64,000 nt of DNA from positions 1-64,000 of the forward strand of contig JAFTXN010000004.1 of the NCBI GenBank assembly GCA_017461605.1. The letters run 5' to 3'. Of the stretch, positions 42,797 through 51,906 are shown piece by piece; position 1 is the stretch's first letter, and each line of letters starts with the position of its first letter. The notes beneath the pieces were generated by a model. The model made no database searches. It was not told the DNA's origin and was given only the letters and a program-made list of their open reading frames with translations. Origin of the DNA: Bacteroidaceae bacterium. GTDB lineage: Bacteria > Bacteroidota > Bacteroidia > Bacteroidales > Bacteroidaceae. The translations under genes were made by a program, and so were the position numbers.

Positions 42797-44500
42797 TTAA
42801 TGCTTTTGCGAATTTGCCGGCAGGTCGCCCACGCGACGCAATGCCACACGATAGAACCCGAAGCGGTCGGCCGAACTTCCGGCCGGCACCAACCGACTGT
42901 CGTTGCTGAATCCGAATTGCACCGTTCCGCCCTGCACGGACAGCGTGTCGGTGGTGACGTATTTCCAACCCTCGGTCAGTTCGTAGTACATCACACGCTC
43001 GTCATACACGGGTGAGGGTATCAAGTCCTCGTTCACATTCCAGCCGCTCACTTCTGCCGCGCTCGATATGCCCACATGCGGTTTGTCTTCTCCCGGAAGC
43101 AGGGCAAAAAGATGTGCAGGGCGCACGCTGCGCGAGACGATGCCTTCCACGAGATAGCGACCCGGCGCAACATATTCGCTGCGTTGCAGGCGGAAATTCC
43201 AATCGTGCTTGGCGTCATGTCGGTGCAGCACGCAGGCTCTCAGGTTTTGCTTTGCCTCCTGCTCTTCTTCTGTGACAGAACTTCCCGGATTGTAGGTGCG
43301 ATTTACGGCAAAGTCGAAGTAATCGACGTCGTACCACAGATTTTCGGCCGAGACGAGTGTGAGATTTTTCTCATCCAATCTGCTCCAACCGGCATGTTGC
43401 AGATAGATTCCGTTGCGCGTGTTGCGTTCATGGTCCAGCATGTTGCCGGCTTTTTTGACGTAGACACTAAATATCACGCCCAACACCCACACGGAGGCAA
43501 AGGACACAATCCACAGCACCAGGAGTGTGAGACGTTTGCCAAAGCCCAACGGACGGTCCGAACTCATGAAGAGCCAACGCGTTAGGGCATAGAAAGGGAT
43601 GCTGACGGCTATCAGCGCTGCCACAGCTAAACCGCCAACCACCCAGACGAAGGCCGGAAAATGTTGCAAGGCATAGACAAAGCTACCGTCGTACATCGAG
43701 ACATCGCCAAAGCCAACCAAAGCCGCCACCGATACATAGATGGCAAGCACCACTCCTACAATAACAGCTACCAGCAGCGCGCAGCCTGCCACAAACAGAC
43801 TACCCTTGAACAGCAACACCACGGCCATAAGCAGGGCTCCCATGCAGCCGCGCGCCTTCTGCGGGGCACCGCTCTCGCGCACATAGTGGGCCGCACGGTT
43901 TACCCCGTTGATGATTTCCTCGTTGATGGCCGAGGCATTCACCGGCCGTCCGCACATCTGCAGGCGCTCTTCGGCCGTGCGTGCCTGCGGCACGAAAGCC
44001 CAGAGAATGAGGTAAGCAATGATTGCCATGCTGAAACTGAAAATGCAAAGCAGCACGAAGCCTATGCGCCAAGGCAGTGGGTCGTTTCCCCCAAAGTATC
44101 GGCAAAGCCCCGAGAGCACACCGCCTACCATCGTGTCAGTAGGGTCGCGAAACAGTTTGCGACGGGCAAACCATCCACGTGCGCCACCCGGTTCACCGGC
44201 TGCGGTGTGACTCTTGCCATCAGTGCTTTCCGCATCTTCGGCCTCCATCTCTTCCGGATTACCGATGCGGCTGATGATGTTCTCCACATGACCGATATTG
44301 ATGGCCTCCACACCCTCGGCTTTCAACTCCGATAGCAGTTCGGCCACACGGTGCTCGATGTCGTCTGCAATCTCTTCGCCGCCCTCCCTGCGACTGAAGT
44401 AGGATCGCATATTCTCCTCGTAGCGTTTCAGAAGCTCGTACGCGTCTTCGTCTATGGCGTAGAGCTGTCCGAACAGATTGATTGTGATATTCTTTTTCAT
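42797..44500 (-). CDS. PspC-domain membrane protein (567 aa)
   Basis: Starts MKKNITINLFGQLYAIDEDAY at ATG 44500, preferred over 44545, which would run into the PadR gene. An N-terminal cytoplasmic helical domain of about 95 residues ('ELLKRYEENMRSYFSRREGG') is typical of Bacteroidetes PspC proteins. The PspC domain lies at about 110-175 (DPTDTMVGGVLSGLCRYFG). Four more helices follow to about 380, then a large extracytoplasmic beta domain. PspC senses or buffers envelope stress in enterobacteria, and here the role is inferred. It is 44 bp downstream of the PadR regulator, so an operon. Confidence 0.9.
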   Translation of the reverse strand: MKKNITINLFGQLYAIDEDAYELLKRYEENMRSYFSRREGGEEIADDIEHRVAELLSELKAEGVEAINIGHVENIISRIGNPEEMEAEDAESTDGKSHTAAGEPGGARGWFARRKLFRDPTDTMVGGVLSGLCRYFGGNDPLPWRIGFVLLCIFSFSMAIIAYLILWAFVPQARTAEERLQMCGRPVNASAINEEIINGVNRAAHYVRESGAPQKARGCMGALLMAVVLLFKGSLFVAGCALLVAVIVGVVLAIYVSVAALVGFGDVSMYDGSFVYALQHFPAFVWVVGGLAVAALIAVSIPFYALTRWLFMSSDRPLGFGKRLTLLVLWIVSFASVWVLGVIFSVYVKKAGNMLDHERNTRNGIYLQHAGWSRLDEKNLTLVSAENLWYDVDYFDFAVNRTYNPGSSVTEEEQEAKQNLRACVLHRHDAKHDWNFRLQRSEYVAPGRYLVEGIVSRSVRPAHLFALLPGEDKPHVGISSAAEVSGWNVNEDLIPSPVYDERVMYYELTEGWKYVTTDTLSVQGGTVQFGFSNDSRLVPAGSSADRFGFYRVALRRVGDLPANSQKH

Positions 44501-44544
44501 GATTGCGTGTTTTTTAGGTATTGATACAGCGGCCCTCGCCACCA

Positions 44545-44916
44545 TCAGGAGTGATTGAGCTCCTCACCCACATCGTCCGACGTGGCAAGCAGCGTCCCCT
44601 TCAGCACACCCACGGTGTAGGCCAATTCGTTCCAGGCGGCGTCGAGTCCTTCGAGAAAACGCGCCCCCTCTTGCGTGAGAGCATAATACTTGCGCGGAGG
44701 TCCTTGCGACGACTCCTGCCATTCGTAACTCAGCAGCCCTTCTTTCTTCAGGCGCGTGAGCAACGGATAGAGCGTACCTTCCACCACGATGAGCTGCGCC
44801 TGCTTCAGCCGCGTAATGACATCGGCAGCATAACTCGGCTCGCGTCGAAGCAGCAACAGCACGCAGTATTCCAGCATCCCCTTGCGCATTTGCGACTTGG
44901 CATTGTCAACGTTCAT
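44545..44916 (-). CDS. PadR-family transcriptional regulator (123 aa)
   Basis: Winged-helix regulator. MRKGMLEYCVLLLLRREPSYAADVI is the PadR opening, EGTLYPLLTRLKKEGLLSYEW the recognition helix and wing, and the C-terminal helix (about residues 85-115) is short, as in the small PadR group. It precedes the PspC gene in the same transcript, a common pairing in Firmicutes and Bacteroidetes, and probably controls it. A -7 element is at 45008-45015. Confidence 0.92.
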   Translation of the reverse strand: MNVDNAKSQMRKGMLEYCVLLLLRREPSYAADVITRLKQAQLIVVEGTLYPLLTRLKKEGLLSYEWQESSQGPPRKYYALTQEGARFLEGLDAAWNELAYTVGVLKGTLLATSDDVGEELNHS

Positions 44917-45007
44917 AACTTCGATTTTTGTTTTTCTTAAGGGCGGAACAAGCCCGCCAAACTGCGAATTCGCTGTGCAGAACGCCGGCCGGACGTTCCA
45001 TCACACC

Positions 45008-45015
45008 GCAAAAGT
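45008..45015 (-). promoter_or_regulatory. -7 element of the padR-pspC operon
   Basis: On the minus strand TACTTTTG (complement of 45008-45015). Leader of about 85 nt to ATG 44916. Confidence 0.5.
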
Positions 45016-45150
45016 AAGTCTAAGCACACTACTATGCAATACATAGTACTATCTATTTTCTTCTATTTAGCATTTATTAAGATTTGCACCAAGTTTGGAA
45101 AATCCGTCTCGCCCTCCGCATCGGGCTGACACTTTGCTGAAAAATCGGCC

Positions 45151-45242
45151 TCCAAGTGGACAAAAATCTACAAGCACTGCAGATTTTTCCGGAAGCACTG
45201 CAGAAAATTCTACAAGCACTGCAGAATTTCGCAGAAAGCCTC
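45151..45242. repeat. 21-bp phased palindrome array, locus E
   Basis: Three AAGCACTGCAGA cores are centred at 45175, 45196 and 45217 (21 and 21 bp), with TCCAAGTGGA (45151-45160) about 20 bp before and AAAGCCTCC (about 45239) after. Spacers are AT-rich. The array sits mid-way between the divergent padR and fur-like genes. The rest of the gap (45243-45466) holds 'cgcgcgcgtacg..' and a T/A-rich block with nothing else recognised. Confidence 0.88.
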
Positions 45243-45466
45243 CGGAACAAACCCTATGCTTTGGCACGCTTCACCGGTTGGGAGTCCGTCCTCGCAGAGG
45301 CACACTGCGCCTCATCATAGTGCGCATGGAGCATCGGCACACGTCGCTACACGCGCGCGTACGCACCACACGCATATATATAATGTATCTTCAGGCTCTC
45401 CCACCCCACTCACAGACTCACGGAATGGGCACCAAAAAATTTTTTTCAAAAAAATATCCTCAAAAA

Positions 45467-45498
45467 TTTGGAGGAGAAAATTCCGCACCCTATATTTG
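45467..45498 (+). promoter_or_regulatory. Promoter of the fur-like/rubrerythrin operon
   Basis: TTTG (45467-45470), 20 bp, TATATTTG (45491-45498). Start near 45504, leader of about 26 nt containing the palindrome at 45513-45527. Confidence 0.75.
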
Positions 45499-45512
45499 CA
45501 CTCGAAACAAGG

Positions 45513-45527
45513 TTGTAATCATTACAA
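45513..45527 (+). promoter_or_regulatory. PerR/Fur-type operator TTGTAATCATTACAA
   Basis: Perfect 7-1-7 palindrome in the leader, two bases before the ATG of the regulator. It differs from the Bacillus PerR box (TTATAATNATTATAA) by one symmetric pair. Strongly suggests autoregulation. Confidence 0.8.
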
Positions 45528-45529
45528 AT

Positions 45530-45949
45530 ATGGACGACGTAAAAATCTATCAGCATCTGGCCGACTGCGGCATCAAGCCCTCAGTGCAGCGCATAGCCAT
45601 CATGAGATACCTCATGGAGCACCGCACGCACCCCAGCGCTGATGAAATTTACAGCGAGTTGGTGAACAAAATCCCCACCTTGTCGAAGACCACCGTCTAT
45701 AACACTCTGAAACTCCTGGCTGAGCAAAACGCAGCGCTGATGCTCACCATCGACGAACGCAATGCCCACTTCGATGGCGACACAACGCCCCACGCACATT
45801 TCCTGTGCAAACAGTGCGGCACTGTCTACGACATCCCGGCACACGAAGTGCTAACCTGCGCCAAGCCCTGCGTACCCGGAGAATTCCACACGGACAGCGT
45901 AGACCTCTACTTCCGTGGAAGATGCCCGAAATGCAACTGCGAGAATTAA
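45530..45949 (+). CDS. Fur/PerR-family metalloregulator (139 aa)
   Basis: ATG 45530 directly after the operator. Winged-helix domain at residues 1-80 with 'CGIKPSVQRIAIMRYLMEHRTHPSADEIY' and 'PTLSKTTVYNTLKLLAEQNA'. The dimerisation domain has HFDGDTTPHAHFLCKQCG, with the H-x-H-F regulatory metal site, and two CxxC pairs (CKQC, CPKC) for structural zinc. The palindrome type and the rubrerythrin gene 36 bp downstream favour a PerR (peroxide) role over iron uptake control. This cannot be settled from residues alone. Confidence 0.9.
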   Translation: MDDVKIYQHLADCGIKPSVQRIAIMRYLMEHRTHPSADEIYSELVNKIPTLSKTTVYNTLKLLAEQNAALMLTIDERNAHFDGDTTPHAHFLCKQCGTVYDIPAHEVLTCAKPCVPGEFHTDSVDLYFRGRCPKCNCEN

Positions 45950-45985
45950 CATAAACATACCATAACAATTAAAAAACACAACATC

Positions 45986-46540
45986 ATGAAAAAGAAATTC
46001 ATCTGCACCGTTTGCGGTTATGTTCACGAAGGTAACGAAGCTCCCGAAAAGTGCCCCATGTGCCACGTACCGGCTTCAAAGTTCAAGGAACTCAACGAGA
46101 ATGCCTCTCTCAACTTTGTGGCTGAACACGAGATTGGTGTGGCCAAGGGTTGCGATGACGAAATGATAAAGGATCTGAACAACCACTTCCTTGGCGAATG
46201 CACCGAAGTGGGCATGTATCTCGCCATGAGCCGTCAGGCCGATCGCGAAGGCTATCCCGAAATTGCCGAAGCCTTCAAGCGCTACGCTTGGGAGGAAGCC
46301 GAACACGCTTCAAAGTTTGCCGAACTCCTGGGAGACTGCGTATGGGACACCAAGACCAATCTCGAAAAGCGCATGAACGCTGAAAGCGGAGCCTGCGAGG
46401 ACAAGGCACGCATCGCCAAGCGCGCCAAGGAACTCAACCTCGACGCTATTCACGACACCGTGCACGAGATGGCTCGCGACGAAGCACGCCACGGACGCGG
46501 CTTCGAAGGCCTCTACAACCGCTACTTCGCAAAGAAGTAA
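45986..46540 (+). CDS. rbr: Reverse rubrerythrin (184 aa)
   Basis: The rubredoxin-like domain is N-terminal ([10 protein letters not shown] and [11 protein letters not shown], residues 8-34) and the diiron four-helix domain follows (about 45-184), with ExxH-type ligands in [22 protein letters not shown] and [12 protein letters not shown]. Classical rubrerythrin has the opposite order, so this is the 'reverse' type, an NADH-dependent peroxidase system in anaerobes that reduces H2O2. It is co-transcribed with the PerR-like gene and ends in a strong terminator. Confidence 0.93.
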   Translation: MKKKFICTVCGYVHEGNEAPEKCPMCHVPASKFKELNENASLNFVAEHEIGVAKGCDDEMIKDLNNHFLGECTEVGMYLAMSRQADREGYPEIAEAFKRYAWEEAEHASKFAELLGDCVWDTKTNLEKRMNAESGACEDKARIAKRAKELNLDAIHDTVHEMARDEARHGRGFEGLYNRYFAKK

Positions 46541-46612
46541 GAAGAAGCACTGACAAGAAACTATGACTTAACACACAAAAGACCTCATTACCAACACAAA
46601 ACATCAACCGGC

Positions 46613-46647
46613 AAAGCCTGCCTCCCAACACCGGAGGCAGGCTTTAT
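46613..46647 (+). terminator. Terminator after rubrerythrin
   Basis: AAAGCCTGCCTCC (46613-46625) and GGAGGCAGGCTTT (46633-46645) with a 7-nt loop, followed by 'attatt'. Confidence 0.88.
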
Positions 46648-46769
46648 TATTCCCTATGTAGCAACTGCTTGATGGCTCATCTGTACATCCGGCATGCCGA
46701 TGCAAACACCACACAACATTTCACGAGATAAAAAAAGCCAGTGGAAAACTTCTTTTCGCGAAAAAGATT

Positions 46770-46777
46770 TAACTTTG
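46770..46777 (+). promoter_or_regulatory. -7 element of purA
   Basis: TAACTTTG fits TAnnTTTG. Start near 46783, leader of about 40 nt to ATG 46823. It lies inside the longer frame from 46694 and so supports the shorter protein. Confidence 0.6.
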
Positions 46778-46822
46778 TCCGCTGTTGAACAGCCTAAAGG
46801 CAAACCTCACATTTTAAGAAAC

Positions 46823-48088
46823 ATGACAAAAGGAAAAGTAGACGCTCTGCTGGGCATCGTCTTTGGCGACGAAGGCAAAGGAAAGGTGGTCGATTATTTC
46901 ACACCGCGATATGACGTTGTGGCACGCTTTGCCGGAGGTCCCAACGCAGGACACACCATCATCTTCGAGGGAAAGAAATTTGTGCTCCGCTCCATCCCGT
47001 CGGGCATCTTCGATGAAGGAAAAATCAACATCATAGGCAACGGATGCGTCATCGCACCCGACCTCTTCATGGCCGAGGCTCGCGAGCTCGAAAACGCCGG
47101 TTATCAACTCACCGAGCGCCTGCACATCAGCCGACGCGCACACCTCATTCTGCCCACACACCGTGTGCTGGATCGCGCCTACGAAGCTGCAAAAGGCAAG
47201 AACAAAGTGGGAACCACCGGAAAGGGCATAGGACCTACCTACAGCGACAAAGCAGCTCGCGTAGGTCTTCGCGTGGGTGATATCATGGAGAACTTCGAAG
47301 CGAAATACCAAGCCCTGAAAGCACGCCATGCACAGCTGCTCAGCGATATGGGCTTCGAGTATGACATCACCGAGGAAGAAAAACTCTGGCTCGAGGGCGT
47401 GGAATACATGCGCAAGTTTCACCTCACCGACACCGAGATCGAAATCAACAAATACCTCTCCGAAGGAAAATCCGTGCTGGCCGAAGGCGCACAGGGCTCA
47501 CTGCTCGACATCGACCACGGCACTTACCCCTTCGTAAGCTCATCGAGCACCACCAGCGGAGGCGTTTGCACCGGTCTGGGTATCGCGCCCAACACCATCG
47601 GTTGCATCTTCGGAATTTTCAAAGCCTACAGCACTCGCGTAGGTTCGGGTCCGTTCCCCGTGGAATTGTTTGACGAAACCGGCGACACCATCCGCCACAT
47701 CGGCAACGAGTACGGAGCCGTTACAGGACGCAATCGCCGCTGCGGATGGGTGGACCTCGTAGCTTTGAAGTATGCCATCATGATCAACGGAGTTACCGAC
47801 CTCGTGATGATGAAAGGTGATGTGCTCGATGGTTTCAGCACCATCAAAGTTTGCACAGCCTACACAAAAGACGGCGTAACCACCACCGAAATGCCTTACG
47901 ACACTGAGGGATGGGAAGCCGTGTATGAGGAAATTCCCGGATGGAACACGCCTCTCACAGAGATGCGCACCTACGATGAGCTGCCTCAAGCTTTCAAGGA
48001 CTATGTAGCCTATCTGGAGCGCGAGCTCAGCACCCCCATCAGCATCGTCAGCGTCGGCCCCGACCGCGATGCCACCATCATTCGTTAA
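46823..48088 (+). CDS. purA: Adenylosuccinate synthetase (421 aa)
   Basis: GTP-dependent first step from IMP to AMP. ATG 46823 gives MTKGKVDALLGIVFGDEGKGK with the P-loop-like GDEGKGK at residues 15-21. NAGHTI follows at about 45, then the IMP-binding GTTGKGIGPTYSDKAAR segment (about 132-148), EGAQGSLLDIDHGTYPFV, and TGRNRRCGWVDLVA near 305. Full family length and no missing motif. Single gene with its own promoter, convergent with rfbB. Confidence 0.97.
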   Translation: MTKGKVDALLGIVFGDEGKGKVVDYFTPRYDVVARFAGGPNAGHTIIFEGKKFVLRSIPSGIFDEGKINIIGNGCVIAPDLFMAEARELENAGYQLTERLHISRRAHLILPTHRVLDRAYEAAKGKNKVGTTGKGIGPTYSDKAARVGLRVGDIMENFEAKYQALKARHAQLLSDMGFEYDITEEEKLWLEGVEYMRKFHLTDTEIEINKYLSEGKSVLAEGAQGSLLDIDHGTYPFVSSSSTTSGGVCTGLGIAPNTIGCIFGIFKAYSTRVGSGPFPVELFDETGDTIRHIGNEYGAVTGRNRRCGWVDLVALKYAIMINGVTDLVMMKGDVLDGFSTIKVCTAYTKDGVTTTEMPYDTEGWEAVYEEIPGWNTPLTEMRTYDELPQAFKDYVAYLERELSTPISIVSVGPDRDATIIR

Positions 48089-48108
48089 GAAGCACTTGAC
48101 ATAAACAA

Positions 48109-48135
48109 AAATCCCGACCACAATGGCCGGGATTT
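48109..48135. terminator. Terminator between purA and rfbB
   Basis: AAATCCCG (48109-48116) and CGGGATTT (48128-48135), extended by CC/GG, with T-runs on both strands. Can serve both convergent genes. Confidence 0.8.
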
Positions 48136-48182
48136 GTTGTATAAAGAAGAATGCAGGATGGCGAAAATCGCACAAGCCGATT

Positions 48183-49322
48183 CTATCTCTGACCGTACAT
48201 CTTGTCGTAATACAGCTGGTAGTCCTCACCGCTCACAGCCTCTACCCAATTACGGTTCTCGAGGTTCCAACGAATGGTCTTCACGATACCGGTTTCGAAG
48301 TCGGTCTCAGGATACCAGCCGAGGTCTTCGCGAATTTTCGAAGGGTCGATGCCGTAACGCAAGTCGTGTCCCAGACGGTCCTTGACGAATGTGATGAGTT
48401 CATCATTGATCCAATCGATGCGTATCTGCCCATCCGCATCACGCTCCTGCTTCTTGAGAAGTGCGCGCCACTCAGGGTGTTCTTCCATAAGCTCTCGGAT
48501 GGTTTTGATAATGATTTTCACAATCTGTATGTTCTGACGCTCGTTGTGGCCACCCACGTTGTAAATACTGCCATCGGCTCCGCGCGTAATAACAGCATCG
48601 ATAGCTTTGCAATGATCCTCTACATAAAGCCAGTCGCGCACGTTAGTACCTTCGCCATACACCGGGAGTTTTTTGCCTTCCAATATATTGTTTATAATGA
48701 GCGGTATCAGTTTTTCCGGAAACTGGTACGGACCGTAGTTGTTGGAACAGCGCGTGATGGAAACGGGCATGTGGAATGTGTCATGGTATGCACAAACAAA
48801 GTGGTCAGCACTGGTTTTTGACGCACTGTAAGGGCTGTGCGGACAGAGGGGAGTCTGCTCTGTGAAAAAGCCCTCCGCACCCAAGCTGCCGTAGACTTCG
48901 TCGGTGGAAACTTGGTGGAAACGAACGCCCTTGCGCCATGTGGGATAGCCCTGCGCATCCTTACCGGTTACCCATGCGGCGCGTGCAGCGTCAAGCAGAC
49001 ACTGCGTTCCCAAGATATTGGTCTGGAGAAACAGCTGCGGGTTCTCGATACTTCTATCCACATGACTCTCGGCTGCAAAGTTGACAACGACATCAAACTT
49101 GTACTCGGCGAAAAGTCTGTCTACAAGGGCGCGATCGCAAATATCGCCGCGCACAAATGTGCAACGATCGTTGTCTATATCATCAGCGATGGTACCGAGA
49201 TAGCCGGCGTATGTAAGCAAATCTAGCACGACAACGCGCACGTCGTCATACTTTGCCAAAATATACTTCAGGTAGTTGGCTCCGATAAAACCGGCAGCCC
49301 CGGTTACTAAATAGGCTTTCAT
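48183..49322 (-). CDS. rfbB: dTDP-glucose 4,6-dehydratase (379 aa)
   Basis: Extended short-chain dehydrogenase that forms dTDP-4-keto-6-deoxyglucose, the first committed step to dTDP-rhamnose and other deoxysugars. NAD motif TGAAGFIGANY (G8, G11, G14), catalytic tyrosine in YSASKTSADHFV, conserved NNYGPYQFPEKLIPL, GTNVRDWLYVEDHC and the C-terminal RYGIDPSKIREDLGW. Family length is about 350-380. The other rml genes are not beside it, so here rfbB is solitary. Promoter at 49352-49359. Confidence 0.95.
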   Translation of the reverse strand: MKAYLVTGAAGFIGANYLKYILAKYDDVRVVVLDLLTYAGYLGTIADDIDNDRCTFVRGDICDRALVDRLFAEYKFDVVVNFAAESHVDRSIENPQLFLQTNILGTQCLLDAARAAWVTGKDAQGYPTWRKGVRFHQVSTDEVYGSLGAEGFFTEQTPLCPHSPYSASKTSADHFVCAYHDTFHMPVSITRCSNNYGPYQFPEKLIPLIINNILEGKKLPVYGEGTNVRDWLYVEDHCKAIDAVITRGADGSIYNVGGHNERQNIQIVKIIIKTIRELMEEHPEWRALLKKQERDADGQIRIDWINDELITFVKDRLGHDLRYGIDPSKIREDLGWYPETDFETGIVKTIRWNLENRNWVEAVSGEDYQLYYDKMYGQR

Positions 49323-49351
49323 AAATTTGAAGATTTACTTTTGTTACGAAG

Positions 49352-49359
49352 CAAAGGTA
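49352..49359 (-). promoter_or_regulatory. -7 element of rfbB
   Basis: On the minus strand TACCTTTG (complement of 49352-49359), leader of about 24 nt to ATG 49322. The remaining gap 49360-49627 shows no other feature I can support. A 73-residue frame at 49341-49562 crosses this promoter and is not credible. Confidence 0.6.
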
Positions 49360-49627
49360 ATAATAAAATGTTACTTCGTACAAAGAAAACGCAGATATTG
49401 CTGCAGCGTTTTCCCGACCGCAGGAAGGTTTTTGCTCCTACAGTACAAAACTTGCTATCTCCCATAGGAAGTTTTTCACACTGCGACCTTCAAATTATTG
49501 TTAAAGGTCCGACTTTTCATCCTGCGCTCCACATTCTTTTGCTAACTTGCGACAGTTTTTGAGCCGGCGAGTAAAAATCTAATCGGCGCATACCTATTTT
49601 TCACACGGCACACATAATATATTATAT

Positions 49628-50281
49628 ATGTATATAAGAAAAGTCATACTCCTGCTTACGGTGCTCAGCACCTCACTCGTTAGCTTTGCGCAACAACAGC
49701 AGGAACACCGCAGGAGCACGGAAACATTTGTATTCCCCGAATTCCAAGAGGCCAAAGTGCTGCAGACTTTCGGACGCTCGGTGCGTGCCAAGGTCAATAT
49801 CTTTCTGAAAGATGCTGCCTTGTATTTCGTAGAAGACAGCGTCGTTAAGAAAGCCTACACACAGCACATCATCGGTGTTCAGTTCGACTCCGTGAAATAC
49901 CTCAAGGTAGACAGCATCATGGGCGAGGTGCTCAGCTCACGCAAATACACACATTTGGTTCGCGTTACTACCATCGATATGGACAAGCTTCGCGCGGAAA
50001 CAACCGGCGGCGAGAATCTGCCATATTTCCAAATCGAGGGCGTGCACACCAGTGCCTTCTACGAAATCGAGGGCCAAATCTACGATGAGAAGGGCTACCC
50101 GCTGAAAGATAAATACTACTTTCTGATACGCGGTAACGTGGTTCCGGCCATCGAGAGCAAAGTAAAGCCGTACGTTCGCCCCGAGATGCGAGAAGCCTTC
50201 AAGAACCTTATGGGCGACCGCTTCTGGAGTTGGAGCGACCCGAAGTCGCTCAAGATGTTGCTGGACTATTTGCCAGAATAA
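49628..50281 (+). CDS. Secreted protein of unknown function (217 aa)
   Basis: Signal peptide MYIRKVILLLTVLSTSLVSF followed by AQQQQ (cleavage near residue 22). The mature part of about 195 residues is predicted mixed alpha/beta with no cysteine and no motif I recognise. 'KVLQTFGRSVRAKVNIFLKD' and 'EGVHTSAFYEIEGQIYDEKG' look like conserved strands. There is no lipobox cysteine. The upstream DNA is A/T-rich (ataatatattatatatgtatata), so the start could be this ATG. It ends in a terminator at 50336-50366. Probably periplasmic or outer-membrane associated. Confidence 0.7.
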   Translation: MYIRKVILLLTVLSTSLVSFAQQQQEHRRSTETFVFPEFQEAKVLQTFGRSVRAKVNIFLKDAALYFVEDSVVKKAYTQHIIGVQFDSVKYLKVDSIMGEVLSSRKYTHLVRVTTIDMDKLRAETTGGENLPYFQIEGVHTSAFYEIEGQIYDEKGYPLKDKYYFLIRGNVVPAIESKVKPYVRPEMREAFKNLMGDRFWSWSDPKSLKMLLDYLPE

Positions 50282-50285
50282 CCGG

Positions 50286-50298
50286 AAGCACTGCAGAA
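50286..50298. repeat. Single AAGCACTGCAGA unit, locus F
   Basis: One copy of the core found in the phased arrays lies five bases after the stop of the secreted protein gene. No clear second unit at 21 bp. Confidence 0.5.
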
Positions 50299-50335
50299 AA
50301 TCTAACACCGCAACTGGATATCTACTCTTACTATC

Positions 50336-50366
50336 ACGGGAAGTCCATAAGGCTTCCCGTTTTTTC
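50336..50366 (+). terminator. Terminator of the secreted unknown
   Basis: CGGGAAG (50337-50343) and CTTCCCG (50353-50359) followed by TTTTTT. Confidence 0.85.
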
Positions 50367-50471
50367 GTTCTCCATTCTGCATCGTTATTATCCTCGACAG
50401 GAATTGTCTGCCTCTCCGTGCGCACCTTTCCCTCCGGTATCTCGACAGTTCAAACCCAAATATAGAAAAAC

Positions 50472-50506
50472 ATAAAGGGCTTCCGCAAATTGCAGAAGCC
50501 CTTTAT
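50472..50506 (-). terminator. Terminator of rplS
   Basis: ATAAAGGGCTTC (50472-50483) and GAAGCCCTTTAT (50495-50506) around an 11-nt loop, 23 bp past the rplS stop on the minus strand. Confidence 0.8.
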
Positions 50507-50528
50507 CAAAATCTTGCTGTGCTCGATT

Positions 50529-50894
50529 TTAGTTTGTCTTGGCAATGGTACGCTTTTCCTTGATGCGTGCCTTCTTACCGGTAAGCCCGCGCAAGTAGTA
50601 AAGCTTGGCGCGACGCACCTTACCTACCTTGTTCACTTCGATGCTTTCAATGTTGGGAGACTCGAGGGGGAAGATACGCTCCACACCTACGGTGCCAGAC
50701 ATTTTACGAACAGTGAAACGCTTTTTGTCTCCGTGTCCAGAGATTTTGATAACAACACCGCGATACTGCTGAACGCGTTCCTTGTTACCTTCGACGATTT
50801 TGTATGCTACGGTAATGGTGTCACCGGCCTTGAAGTCGGGGTGAGATTTTCCTGTAGCAAATGCTTCTTCAGCAACTTTAATTAAATCTGCCAT
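50529..50894 (-). CDS. rplS: 50S ribosomal protein L19 (121 aa)
   Basis: Starts [20 protein letters not shown] at ATG 50894. The extra 20 residues of the longer frame are not family-like. Core motifs are [54 protein letters not shown] and the basic end [21 protein letters not shown]19 sits at the 30S-50S interface. It is a stand-alone gene here, not in an rpsP-rimM-trmD-rplS cluster. Confidence 0.97.
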   Translation of the reverse strand: MADLIKVAEEAFATGKSHPDFKAGDTITVAYKIVEGNKERVQQYRGVVIKISGHGDKKRFTVRKMSGTVGVERIFPLESPNIESIEVNKVGKVRRAKLYYLRGLTGKKARIKEKRTIAKTN

Positions 50895-51104
50895 TTTATT
50901 GGGGATTAAAAATTGTTTGTCCGTCCCGGCCCAACATAACGGGGAACTCTGCATCCCGACAGCGGTTGAGCGGAAAAGCGTTGCAAAGGAACAACTTTTT
51001 TTCGGAACCGCAAAGGTTCATACACAACAATTCGCTGTTTTTCGTTCAATTGCGCATATTTTTGCACTCCTTCTAAAAAAAGCAAGAGCCGATGCCGAGG
51101 TTTT

Positions 51105-51833
51105 TCAGACGCTTTCCGAGAAGATGTGCCACGAATTTTCCTCAGGATAGGGTGCTTCCACGAAAATCTCTTTGTGCGAAACAGGATGTTCGAAAGCCAC
51201 GCTGCGAGCATGGAGGCAGATGCTGCCATCGGGGTTGCTACGGGGCGAGCCGTACTTCAGGTCTCCCTTGATGGGTAAGCCGACGGCTGCCAACTGACAG
51301 CGAATCTGATGATGACGCCCGGTATGCAGATGCACCTCCAACAAGCTGTAACGGTCGGAGTGTGCCAAGATGCGATAATCCAACTCTGCCCGCTTGCTGC
51401 CCGGCACTTCGCGCGTATGTGCATACGCCTTGTTCTGACGCTCGTTGCGCGTGAGCCAATGGGTGAGTAGCACTTCGCGCTCCACCGGTGCGACCGACGA
51501 ACCTGCAACCGGCACGGGCTTTTTCACGATGGCGTGATAGGTCTTTCGCACCTTGCCACTGCGAAACATCTCATTGAGCCTTGCCAGTGCTTTGCTCGTT
51601 CGCGCCAACACCACAACGCCACTCACGGGGCGGTCAAGGCGGTGCGGAACTCCCAGGAACACTGCGCCCGGTTTGGCATAGCGTTCCTTGATATAGGCTT
51701 TCACAGCATCGGTGAGCGGAGCATCTCCTGTCTTATCGCCTTGCACGATTTCGCCTGCCGCCTTTGCCACCACGATGATGTGGTTGTCTTCGTAGAGTAC
51801 GTTCATCGGATTTACATTCATGGAATGTGCCAA
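51105..51833 (-). CDS. RluA-family pseudouridine synthase (242 aa)
   Basis: Converts uridine to pseudouridine in rRNA or tRNA. The catalytic aspartate is in VPHRLDRPVSGVVVLARTSKAL. The RluA block 'RKTYHAIV' and the C-terminal HLHTGRHHQIRCQLAAVGLPI with GDLKYGSP are present. No S4 domain precedes it, so it is a short RluA/RsuA-type member. Several methionines are near the start, and M6 or M10 (51818, 51806) are alternatives. Exact target site unknown. Confidence 0.92.
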   Translation of the reverse strand: MAHSMNVNPMNVLYEDNHIIVVAKAAGEIVQGDKTGDAPLTDAVKAYIKERYAKPGAVFLGVPHRLDRPVSGVVVLARTSKALARLNEMFRSGKVRKTYHAIVKKPVPVAGSSVAPVEREVLLTHWLTRNERQNKAYAHTREVPGSKRAELDYRILAHSDRYSLLEVHLHTGRHHQIRCQLAAVGLPIKGDLKYGSPRSNPDGSICLHARSVAFEHPVSHKEIFVEAPYPEENSWHIFSESV

Positions 51834-51906
51834 CAGGTCTTTGGGCTTTTCGCCCCGAGACTCATTGGCACATCGCTAAACTATGAAAACTTGCTTTTGC
51901 TTTTTC

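Noticed and set aside
49341-49562. 73-residue frame upstream of the secreted unknown
   Set aside because: Overlaps the rfbB promoter region and has no ribosome-binding or family support.
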